From DATHVI01 sp035461385 (GTDB taxonomy: Bacteria; Actinomycetota; Thermoleophilia; Solirubrobacterales; 70-9): a stretch of DNA of 47,992 nucleotides. The number at the start of each line of letters is the position of its first letter. Position 1 is the stretch's first letter. The notes under the pieces are model-generated. The model had not been told where the DNA came from and made no database searches. It saw only the letters and a program-made list of their open reading frames with translations. The translations under genes and the position numbers were made by a program. The stretch covers positions 1-47,992 of the forward strand of contig DATHVI010000008.1 in assembly GCA_035461385.1 (NCBI GenBank), given 5' to 3'. Below, piece after piece: positions 8,679-15,289 of the stretch.

Positions 8679-8740
8679 CCGGCTCGCCCGCGCCCCGGGC
8701 GCTCGAAGGCGGCCGATCCCGGCGGGCCCGGCGGCGGCCG

Positions 8741-9304
8741 TCACGGCCCGCCCGGCGGCCGCCGCGCCGGCATCTGAATCCGCGCCAGCGCCTTGATCAT
8801 CAGGTAGAACATCGTCCCGGCGGCGGCGATCAGGACCGTGTTCCCGATCGCCTGGTCGATTCGGGTCGCCTGGACGAGCCCGAACGTGGCGGCGAGGATC
8901 GCGACCAGGAGCACGACCTGGAAGCCGAGCACCGCCCAATAACGCGCCCGCCACATCCCCCAGGCCATGATCGCGAGCAGGATCGCCGGCGCGAGCACCT
9001 GGGCGAGCGGGGGCCGCTCGTCGCCCCGCGCGACGCCCTCGGCGTCGAAGACGCGGACCTCGACCCCGGCGAGGTAGCCGGCGATGACCGAGAGCGCGAT
9101 CAGCGCCGAGATCACCGCGCCGGCGGTGACGACCCCGGGACGCTCGCCCTCGGCGAGCGGCTCGAGCGCCTCGCGGGCGGACTCGTTGCGAGCCTCGGTC
9201 CGCGCCGCCAGCGCTTCGCGCCGCTCTGCGATCCGCCGCCGGCGCTCCGCGGAGCGCTCCTTGCGTCGCCGCCGCCCGCTGCGCTTGCGCTCCCGGCTGG
9301 CCAT
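8741..9304 (-). CDS. Conserved-type small membrane protein, translationally coupled to thiE
   Basis: This is a 187-residue protein of unknown function. The first 50 residues are extremely basic and charged (RERKRSGRRRRKERSAERRR) and should be cytoplasmic. About four hydrophobic segments follow (starting VVTAGAVISALIALSVIAGY, then VLAPAILLAIMAWGMW, then AVLGFQVVLLVAILAATFG, then VLIAAAGTMFYLMIKAL). Its ATG shares one base with the thiE stop codon (TGATG), so the two genes are coupled. A longer upstream reading is possible but would run inside thiE. I do not recognise the family. A role tied to thiamine is suggested only by position. Confidence 0.65.
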   Translation of the reverse strand: MASRERKRSGRRRRKERSAERRRRIAERREALAARTEARNESAREALEPLAEGERPGVVTAGAVISALIALSVIAGYLAGVEVRVFDAEGVARGDERPPLAQVLAPAILLAIMAWGMWRARYWAVLGFQVVLLVAILAATFGLVQATRIDQAIGNTVLIAAAGTMFYLMIKALARIQMPARRPPGGP

Positions 9305-9987
9305 CAGGCCGGTTCCCGGCTCGCCGCCGCAAGCGCCTCCGACAGCTCCCGCGCGGCGGCCTCGGGGTCGGCGGCGTCGCGGATCGCCCGGACGACGACG
9401 ACCCGCTCGGCACCGGCGGCGCCGACGGCGGCGATGTTCGACCGGTCGATGCCGCCGATCGCGAACCAGGGGATCGTCGCCACCCGCGCGGCGTGCTCGA
9501 TCAGGCCGAGCCCGGTCGCCGGTCTTCCCTCCTTCGTCGGCGTCGCCCACACCGGCCCGACGCTGATCTGGTCGGGCCGCGCCGCGTCCCCGGCGGCGCA
9601 GGCCCGGTCGAGCTCCGTCGCCGAATGGGTGGAGAGGCCGACGACCGCCCCCGGGCCGGCGAGTGAGCGCGCCTCGGCGACCGAAACGTCGTCCTGGCCC
9701 ACATGGACCCCGTCCGCCCGGCAGGCGGCGACGAGATCGGGCCGGTCGTTGAGGATGAACAGCGCGCCGTGCGCGTCCGCCAGCTCGCGGAACGGCCGCG
9801 CGGCGGCGATCAGCTCGTGGTCGGCGAGCTGCTTGTCGCGAAGCTGGATCAAGCCGGCGCCGCCGCGGAGCGCGGCGTCGAGCAGCGGCCGGGGATCGGC
9901 GCCCGCTGGGCGCGCCTCGCAGACGAAGTAGAGCCGGGCGGGAGCGATCACCTCGCGGCGGCGGAGCAGGTCGGCGTCGGTGCCCAT
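9304..9987 (-). CDS. thiE: Thiamine phosphate synthase
   Basis: ATG 9987 gives 227 residues, the usual length. The enzyme joins HMP pyrophosphate to the thiazole phosphate to make thiamine monophosphate. Diagnostic motifs are LIQLRDKQL, ILNDRPDLVAACRADGVHVGQDD, GLSTHSATELDRA, GPVWATPTKEGRPATGLGL and PWFAIGGIDRSN. They cover the substrate and pyrophosphate sites of the TIM barrel. The frame stays open upstream, but that part lies over the TPP riboswitch and thiO start of the other strand and is not protein-like. It is divergent from thiO-thiS-thiG, and I see no riboswitch on its own strand. Confidence 0.93.
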   Translation of the reverse strand: MGTDADLLRRREVIAPARLYFVCEARPAGADPRPLLDAALRGGAGLIQLRDKQLADHELIAAARPFRELADAHGALFILNDRPDLVAACRADGVHVGQDDVSVAEARSLAGPGAVVGLSTHSATELDRACAAGDAARPDQISVGPVWATPTKEGRPATGLGLIEHAARVATIPWFAIGGIDRSNIAAVGAAGAERVVVVRAIRDAADPEAAARELSEALAAASREPA

Positions 9988-10027
9988 CGGATGTGAGTAT
10001 TCACAACCGGGAGGTACCATTGTCGGA

Positions 10028-10115
10028 GTAACGGGAGCCCAACCCGTGGGCTGAGAGGGCGGCAACGGGCCGCCGACCGTCTGAACCTGATCCGGGTAAT
10101 GCCGGCGCAGGGAGG
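10028..10115 (+). promoter_or_regulatory. TPP riboswitch (THI element)
   Basis: The conserved core is plain: GGGAGCCC, then GGGCTGAGAG at about 10048-10057, then CTGAACCTGATCCGGGTAAT followed by GCCGGCGCAGGGA up to about 10113. These are the pyrimidine-sensing (CTGAGA) and pyrophosphate-sensing (ACCTGATCcGGgTAATGCC) helices of the thiamine pyrophosphate aptamer. It ends about 35 nt before the GTG start of thiO. Control is probably at ribosome binding, as no strong terminator with a T tract follows. Confidence 0.95.
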
Positions 10116-10148
10116 TGGCCGGGCCGCCAAGCCGAGAGGAGCCGATCC

Positions 10149-11318
10149 GTGGCCAGCCGAACCGAATCTTCTCCCCGCGAGCACGCGGTCGACGCGCTGA
10201 TCGTCGGCGCCGGCGCGATCGGGCTCGCCTGCGCGTGGCGGGCTGCCGAGCGCGGGCTGCGGGTGCGGGTGCTCGAGCGCGAGGCACCCGGCGCCGGCGC
10301 GTCGGGCGTTGCCGCGGGGATGCTCGCGCCGGTCGGCGAGGCGACCTGGGGCGAGGACGAGCTGCTCGCGCTCGCGCTCGCCTCGCACTCGCGCTGGCCG
10401 CGTTTCGCGGCCGACCTCGGCGCCGCGGCCGGCCGCGAGGTCGGCTACCTCGACCTCGGAGCGCTTCACGTCGCGCTCGACCGCGACGAGGCCGAGGAGC
10501 TGCGGCGGCGCTTCGAGCTGATGCGCTCGCTCGACCTCGACGCCGAGTGGCTTCGCCCGCGCGCCGCGCGGGCGCTCGAGCCCGGGCTCTCGCCGCAGGG
10601 CAACGGCGCGGTCCACGCCCCGCACGAAGCGGCGATCGACCCGCGCGAGCTCGTCGCCGCGCTCCGGGCCGCCGCTGAGCGCTCGGGGGTCGAGGTCGAG
10701 ACCGGCGCCGAGGTCGTCGAGCCGATCGTCGACCGCGACGCGCTCGCCGGCGTCCGCACCGCCGACGGTGCCGAGCACCGCGCCGGGCGCACCGTCCTCG
10801 CCGCCGGCGCCTGGTCGGGCCGCGCCGGCTGGCTGCCCGAGGCGGCGCGGCCCCCGGTCCGGCCGGTGAAGGGCCAGATCCTCACCCTCCGCGGGCCGGC
10901 CCCCGAACCCGTGTGCGGGCGGATCGTCGTCACCGAGCGGATCTACATCGTCCCCCGCGCCGACGGGCGGCTGATCGTCGGCGCGACCGTCGAGGAGATC
11001 GGGTTCGACACGAGGATCACCGCCGGCGGCGTCCACGAGCTGCTGCGCGAGGCCTACCGGGCGCTGCCGGACATCGCGGAGCTCGAGCTCGTCGAGACGA
11101 TCGCGGGGCTCCGCCCGGGAACCCCGGACAACGCGCCGCTGCTGGGTGCCGGTGAGCTCCCGGGGCTCGTCTACGCGACCGGCCACTTCCGCAACGGGAT
11201 CCTGCTCGCCCCGGTCACCGCCGATGCGGTCGCGGCGATCCTCGCCGGCGAGGACCCCGACGCCGACCTGACCGCGTTCGCGCCGTCGCGGTTCGCGCGC
11301 GAGGAGGTCGCGGCGTGA
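10149..11318 (+). CDS. thiO: Glycine oxidase for thiazole synthesis
   Basis: This is a 389-residue FAD-dependent amino acid oxidase of the DadA/ThiO family. It oxidises glycine to the imine needed by ThiG. The N-terminal Rossmann motif is VGAGAIGLACAWRAAERG with the acidic FAD-ribose residue in VLEREAPGAGASG. Further family motifs are GMLAPVGEA, VRPVKGQILTL, IYIVPRADGRLIVGATVEEIGFD and the C-terminal GLRPGTPDNAPLLG ... YATGHFRNGILLAPVTA. The start is GTG 10149 with GAGAGGAG upstream. It is the first gene after the TPP riboswitch, and its stop overlaps thiS by 4 nt. Confidence 0.93.
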   Translation: MASRTESSPREHAVDALIVGAGAIGLACAWRAAERGLRVRVLEREAPGAGASGVAAGMLAPVGEATWGEDELLALALASHSRWPRFAADLGAAAGREVGYLDLGALHVALDRDEAEELRRRFELMRSLDLDAEWLRPRAARALEPGLSPQGNGAVHAPHEAAIDPRELVAALRAAAERSGVEVETGAEVVEPIVDRDALAGVRTADGAEHRAGRTVLAAGAWSGRAGWLPEAARPPVRPVKGQILTLRGPAPEPVCGRIVVTERIYIVPRADGRLIVGATVEEIGFDTRITAGGVHELLREAYRALPDIAELELVETIAGLRPGTPDNAPLLGAGELPGLVYATGHFRNGILLAPVTADAVAAILAGEDPDADLTAFAPSRFAREEVAA

Positions 11319-11524
11319 TCCGGATCGAGCTCAACGGCGACCGGGTCGAGCTCGACGAGGACGCGCGCGTCGCCGACGCCGTCGCCCGGGCCGGCGGCAA
11401 CTCGGGGTCGCGCGGGGTTGCCGTCGCCGTCGACGGCGAGGTGGTACCGCGCAGCGACTGGGAGCGGACGCGGTTGCGCGACGAACAGAAGGTCGAGGTC
11501 GTGGGGGCGATCCAGGGTGGCTGA
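11315..11524 (+). CDS. thiS: Sulfur carrier protein ThiS
   Basis: This is a 69-residue ubiquitin-like protein ending in the obligatory Gly-Gly (VVGAIQGG), which is adenylated and then thiocarboxylated to deliver sulfur to the thiazole. It begins IRIELNGDRVELDEDARVAD, the typical beta-grasp start. The start is GTG 11315, overlapping the thiO stop (GTGA). Its own stop lies inside the start region of thiG. No ThiF-type adenylating enzyme is encoded in this window. Confidence 0.93.
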   Translation: MIRIELNGDRVELDEDARVADAVARAGGNSGSRGVAVAVDGEVVPRSDWERTRLRDEQKVEVVGAIQGG

Positions 11525-12350
11525 GGAGGTGCGCACCGCGTCGAGCCGCGACGGCGCCCGCGAGGCGGGCGAGCGCCCCGGGGAGGCGTTCGCGCTCGGC
11601 GGCCGCTCGTGGCGGTCGCGGCTGATCGTCGGCACCGGCGGGTTTCGCTCGCTCGAGCAGATGGAGGTCGCGCTCCGCGCCTCGGGGACGGAGATCGTCA
11701 CAGTCGCGCTGCGCCGGGTCGACCCGCTCGGTCAGGGCTCGGTGCTCGGGGTGATCGACCGCCTCGGCCTGTTCGCGCTCCCGAACACCGCCGGCTGCTA
11801 CACGGCCCGCGACGCTGTGCGCACCGCCCGCCTCGCCCGCGAGGCGTTCGAGACCGACTGGGTGAAGCTCGAGGTGATCGGCGACGACCGTACGCTCCTG
11901 CCCGACGCAGTCGAGCTCGTCGACGCCGCCGAGACGCTCGTCGACGAGGGGTTCACGGTCCTGCCGTACACGAACGACGACCCGATCCTCGCCCGCCGGC
12001 TCGAGGACGCGGGCTGCGCGGCCGTGATGCCGCTCGGCTCGCCGATCGGCTCCGGCGCGGGGATCCGCAACCCCTACAACGTCCGGATCATCGTCGAGCA
12101 GGCGAGCGTCCCGGTGATCCTCGACGCCGGTATCGGCACCGCCTCCGACGCCGCGCTGGCGATGGAGCTCGGCTGCGACGGCGTCCTCCTCGCAAGCTCC
12201 GTCTCCCGCGCCGAGGATCCCGAGCGGATGGCGACCGCGATGCGAAAGGCGGTCGAGTCCGGCTACGAGGCCCGCCACGCCGGCCGCATCCCCCGCCGCC
12301 TACACGCCCAGGCTTCGACGCCCGAGGAGGGGGTGCCGGAGCTGGACTAG
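11517..12350 (+). CDS. thiG: Thiazole synthase
   Basis: GTG 11517 gives 277 residues; it overlaps thiS by 8 nt. ThiG builds the thiazole phosphate from deoxyxylulose 5-phosphate, dehydroglycine and ThiS thiocarboxylate. The Schiff-base lysine is in DWVKLEVIGDD. Other family motifs are LIVGTGGF near the start of the barrel, LPNTAGCYTA, VLPYTNDDPILARRLEDAGC, AVMPLGSPIGSGAGIRNPYN and VILDAGIGTASDAALAMELG. The first 20 residues are variable, and a GTG at 11529 is another possible start. It is the last gene of the riboswitch-controlled operon. Confidence 0.94.
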   Translation: MAEEVRTASSRDGAREAGERPGEAFALGGRSWRSRLIVGTGGFRSLEQMEVALRASGTEIVTVALRRVDPLGQGSVLGVIDRLGLFALPNTAGCYTARDAVRTARLAREAFETDWVKLEVIGDDRTLLPDAVELVDAAETLVDEGFTVLPYTNDDPILARRLEDAGCAAVMPLGSPIGSGAGIRNPYNVRIIVEQASVPVILDAGIGTASDAALAMELGCDGVLLASSVSRAEDPERMATAMRKAVESGYEARHAGRIPRRLHAQASTPEEGVPELD

Positions 12351-12490
12351 AAGGTTGGCAGCGACGCGACTCTGACGGCGGTCGGCCGGTACGACGGACA
12401 GAGGGGCTGGAGCGGATCGGCCTTCGGAGGCACGACAGCATGTGCGTATACGTGCCGGACGGAGCCCGCGTGGGTCCGAGCGACGGCTCA

Positions 12491-12509
12491 CGTGCCTAAG
12501 CTAGGCACG
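12491..12509 (+). promoter_or_regulatory. Perfect 8-bp hairpin abutting the tRNA 5' end
   Basis: CGTGCCTAAGCTAGGCACG forms an 8-bp perfect stem with an AGC loop. Its last base is the first base of the tRNA. It could end the thi operon transcript (no T tract), or form a leader structure just upstream of the RNase P cut. The loop side also contains TAAGCT, which could serve as a -10 box for the tRNA, but no good -35 box is seen. The rest of 12351-12490 holds nothing I recognise. Confidence 0.4.
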
Positions 12510-12581
12510 CCCCCGTAGCTCAAAGCCAAGAGCAGTCGGTTTTTACCCGAAAGGTTGTGGGTTGGAGTCCCACCGGGGGCA
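12509..12581 (+). tRNA. tRNA-Lys(UUU) with inverted G19-C56 elbow pair
   Basis: A full cloverleaf can be drawn. The acceptor stem GCCCCCG/CGGGGGC has seven pairs with discriminator A73. The D arm is GCTC/GAGC with an 8-nt loop AAAGCCAA. The anticodon arm is GTCGG/CCGAA (the first pair is a G-A mismatch) with loop TTTTTAC and anticodon TTT. The variable loop has 5 nt, and the T arm is GTGGG/CCCAC with loop TTGGAGT. CCA is not encoded. U8-A14, A15-U48, G18-U55 and U54-A58 are all possible. The nearly universal G19-C56 pair is replaced by C19-G56, seen as GCC in the D loop and TTGGA instead of TTCGA in the T loop. Both halves changed together, which argues for a structured, functional RNA rather than simple decay. 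Confidence 0.8.
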
Positions 12582-12584
12582 CTC

Positions 12585-12960
12585 AACACCCACACGCCGA
12601 TCCCTAACTGCGCCGTTGCGCTCCGGCGGGCTGGTGCCTGAGCCTCGACGAACTCGACCTCAGCCCCCACTCCGGGTCGGGGCGACGAACGCGCGCCCTC
12701 GCGCTTCGAGCGGAGTCTGCCTCTCGCCCAGCTCGGCAGAGCCGGCCAGACGCCCGCTCCTCGGGCAAGGGAGAAGCGAGCGCTAGGCGGGATTCGCTTC
12801 TCGATTTCGTCCGCAGCGGGCAGCTCCGCGCGCGAGTACAAACGCTCGCTCGTCCACGCAATGCAGAAGCGGTGCTCCTCGCTGCCTCGCCGCTCGGTCT
12901 TGGAGTGCGTCTCCGGCGGATCGACTGCGTAGCGGTTGCAGGCGTGGAATAGAGGATTCC
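12585..12960 (-). pseudogene. Decayed phzF-family fragment joined to the tRNA 3' end
   Basis: Bases 12636-12733 align clearly with the inside of the intact phzF-like gene at about 18140-18233, in the same orientation, with several indels. In translation, DPEWG in one frame and then EVEFVEAQAPA and QLGIGVWVL in another correspond to ADPEWG, FEFVEVEAPA and AVGVWAWI of the intact protein. Weaker matches (ERLYSRAELP, GGWNPLF) suggest the fragment reaches about 12960. Similarity stops at the 3' end of the tRNA, so the gene was cut there. No continuous frame remains. Confidence 0.6.
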
Positions 12961-12998
12961 AGCCGCCGCGATGGCGCCGGTGGTATAAGGCCGAAGCA

Positions 12999-13385
12999 AT
13001 GAATCGCACTAGCGTCTTGATCGTCGCTGCGATTCCGTGGCTCGTGGCCCTGACGCTGGTGGTGATCGGGCTGGCGGTGGGCGGCAGCGCCGAGAGCGGT
13101 GACTTCGTCTCCGCCTATTTCGGCACCGGCGACTTCGTCACCGCCGTGTTCGGTGCGGGCCAGTTCGTGGCTGGCGCCTTCGCCGCCGGTCTGTTCGGGG
13201 CGGGGTTTGCCGCCGCCGGCGTGTTCGCCGTCGGCGCCTACGCAACCGGGATCTTCGCCTTTGGCGGCTATGCGGTGGGCGTCTTCGCCGTCGGGGCTAA
13301 CGCCATCGGCGTGTTCGCGATAGGACTGAATGCAATCGGTCTTTTCGTTAGGGGCAGCAACGCGGTCTCGATCCTGGGCCGCTAG
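12999..13385 (+). CDS. Membrane-anchored decapeptide (double pentapeptide) repeat protein
   Basis: ATG 12999 gives 128 residues. Residues 4-29 form one membrane helix (SVLIVAAIPWLVALTLVVIG). From residue 34 to 123 there are nine gap-free 10-residue units. Each starts with G-x-F, with consensus G-x-F-[AV]-x-[GA]-x-[FYN]-[AG]-x, for example GVFAVGANAI and GVFAIGLNAI. The 5-residue sub-period (GxFAx) suggests a right-handed quadrilateral beta-helix like pentapeptide-repeat proteins. It is unusually hydrophobic, with Asp only in the first two units. The function is unknown. It lies between the phzF fragment and the cytochrome gene, inside the accessory-looking segment. Confidence 0.7.
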   Translation: MNRTSVLIVAAIPWLVALTLVVIGLAVGGSAESGDFVSAYFGTGDFVTAVFGAGQFVAGAFAAGLFGAGFAAAGVFAVGAYATGIFAFGGYAVGVFAVGANAIGVFAIGLNAIGLFVRGSNAVSILGR

Positions 13386-13663
13386 GACTCTCACGAACGC
13401 GCGCGGGGCGCGGGGCCTCTGGGCGGCTCTGGCGCCTGAGTTTCGCGCATTTCGACAGCGGGCTCAGCGTCGGCGGAGACCTCGCCTCGTGGGGGACGCC
13501 TTCCCTCACGCGTACCCCGGCGGTCCAAAGCGTGGGGGCGAAATCCGCTCCGGCGACGGCGCACCCCTCGTGGTCGTACTCGAGCTCCGTCGCCAGCCGG
13601 CGCTTGGGCGCCCGGTAATCGTCGGGATGTCGGGACGGCCACGGAGCTAGTAGCATTTGCCAC
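13386..13663. other. Intergenic stretch, no supported gene
   Basis: No frame with both a good start and coding-like codon use is seen here. On the minus strand, about 13510-13630 reads HPDDYRAPKRRLATELEYDH and continues with high third-position GC. This may be another decayed gene piece, but I could not relate it to a family. Confidence 0.3.
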
Positions 13664-14161
13664 GTGGGCCGGGAAGCCCGCACTCCCGCGAGATTGCTGA
13701 TGTTCGCACTCGGGGCCGCGATTCTCGTCGCCCTTGGGGTGGTGATCGGCGTCGTCGCTGCCGGCGACGACGAGGAGGAACATACCGCGGGCGAGGCGCT
13801 CGAGGCAAGCGAGATCGGCGACCCGACAAGCGGGCGGGAGCTGTTCGTGAGCCAGGGCTGCTCGATGTGCCACCAGTTCCAGGGGCGCGGCGGCACGGAC
13901 GGACCGGCGCTCGACTTCATGACCGGCAGGCTCGCGGCCACCGACATCGCCGGGATGAGCGGGACGATCTGGAACCACCTCCCGGCGATGGAGAAGGCCT
14001 TCCTCCAGGAGGACATCCCGTTCCCGACGTTTGGCCCCGGTGAGATGGAGGACCTGATCGCCTACCTGCACGGCGGCGGTCCGCCGCCCGACGTTGAGGA
14101 GGTCCACGAGGAGGGGGAAGAAGAGGGGAACCACGAGTCGGGCGAGGAGGAGCCGAAGTAG
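13664..14161 (+). CDS. Membrane-anchored c-type cytochrome
   Basis: This is a 165-residue protein from GTG 13664 (an ATG at 13700 is the alternative). An N-terminal basic patch and one helix (FALGAAILVALGVVIGVVAA) anchor it, with the rest outside. The single haem site is CSMCH in SQGCSMCHQF. A distal methionine ligand is likely in the second half, for example in GEMEDLIAYLHGG. The tail is very acidic (EEVHEEGEEEGNHESGEEEP). It is a class I cytochrome c fold that could carry electrons between a quinol- or sulfur-oxidising enzyme and an oxidase. The SQR-like gene 1.1 kb away on the other strand is a possible functional partner, but this is only inferred from proximity. Confidence 0.8.
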   Translation: MGREARTPARLLMFALGAAILVALGVVIGVVAAGDDEEEHTAGEALEASEIGDPTSGRELFVSQGCSMCHQFQGRGGTDGPALDFMTGRLAATDIAGMSGTIWNHLPAMEKAFLQEDIPFPTFGPGEMEDLIAYLHGGGPPPDVEEVHEEGEEEGNHESGEEEPK

Positions 14162-15289
14162 CTCCGCAATCGTGCGAGCGGGACGATCGATCGCCACGTC
14201 GATGACCTGCCCTGGCGATCGGGCGGCATTCGAACCGATGCGACGGGATCTCACATCTTCCAATACCTCCCGAGGATGGCGTCGGTGAATCGCCTCGTGC
14301 GCGCCAGTCGCTGCGCCGGCGAGTTCGCCGCGAGGGGATGGCCGCAGTTCCGACCCTCGCATTAGAGCGCGCCGCGCACCAACCGATCCGCGAGGTGCTT
14401 TCGGATGGGAGCGTGGGCCCATGGACAGGAACGATGCGCTGCTGGGGCGCCAACGGCAACCGCTAGCCGACGTGCCTCCGGCACTCAGCTGAGCAGCGGT
14501 TCCAGGCGCAGGCTCAGGCCGACCGGCACCGAAACCCGGCCCGCTCCGCATCCGTGGTCGGGGACCTCGACGAGCCCGGCCGCAATGGCACCAGCAGTGC
14601 CGGCCGGGCGTCGGTCCCGGCTACCGTCTCGCCCGGAACGCGGATCAGTGAGGACTCGTAGTCGTCCTGAGCGAGCGCATGGCGGATGTGCGCCGGAGGG
14701 CGCGCTACGCCGTCGACGACTCCTCACAGCGGCTCGGTGGCTCCCAGCCGCTCGGGGAGGCGGGACAACCCGTCGTCGAGTATTGGCTTCCAGCGAGGAT
14801 GCGTAGGCGACGAACTGGTGCGCTTGCGGACGGATGCCGGGTCTTGGTCCCGGCACCCCCGCGCCGGAGATCTGCAGGCGTCTCGCCTGGCGCGGCGGTC
14901 GCTTCCGCAGGTCGCGCGGGTCTCGCGCGTAGAGTCGGCCTTTACTGTGCCCGAAGAGCTTGTCAGCCAGTCGATCGGCCTGCCGAGCGGTGAGCGCCGC
15001 CTGCTACAGCCGCGCGAGTCAGCAGAGCCGCCGAATGCGGGCGCAGTCGAATGGGGACCGATCGCGCCCTCCTGGTCGCTACTCCGGCGCAGCGGCGTGG
15101 CGCCTCGCACGCGAGCTCGACGGTGTGGCGCTCCGCGGCCTGCGCGTGCGAGAGGAGCAGACCGGGACGGCCCAGGCGTTTGCTACGTCCTCCCGCAGGC
15201 CCATGGAGCCGCTCGACGAGACCGCAACGCTACGAGGCAGGGACTTATCCGCCGACATCTCGCCACGCGGCCTTGAGCGGCCCGATCGC
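14162..15289. other. 1.1-kb region without a supported gene
   Basis: Several open frames exist on both strands, but none combines a ribosome site, the strong GC-ending codon bias of the neighbours and a recognisable family. Between 14485 and 14790 the minus strand shows protein-like stretches in two different frames (for example HALAQDDYESSLIRVPGETV, then VSVPVGLSLRLEPLLS), as expected of a decayed gene. The stretch has more AT-ending codons than the flanks in every frame. It should also hold the 3' end of the SQR operon transcript, but no clear terminator was found. Confidence 0.4.

Noticed and set aside
8700..8762. GC-rich inverted repeats between the methyltransferase and the thiE-linked gene
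   Set aside because: They could be a bidirectional terminator of convergent genes, but the pairing is ambiguous and low complexity.
12488..13009. Open minus-strand frame covering the tRNA and phzF fragment
   Set aside because: It runs through the tRNA gene and only parts match phzF in changing frames, so it is not one gene. It was treated as a pseudogene fragment.
14686..15276. 196-codon plus-strand open frame in the gene-poor stretch
   Set aside because: It has weak codon bias with many AT-ending codons, no ribosome site and no family resemblance.
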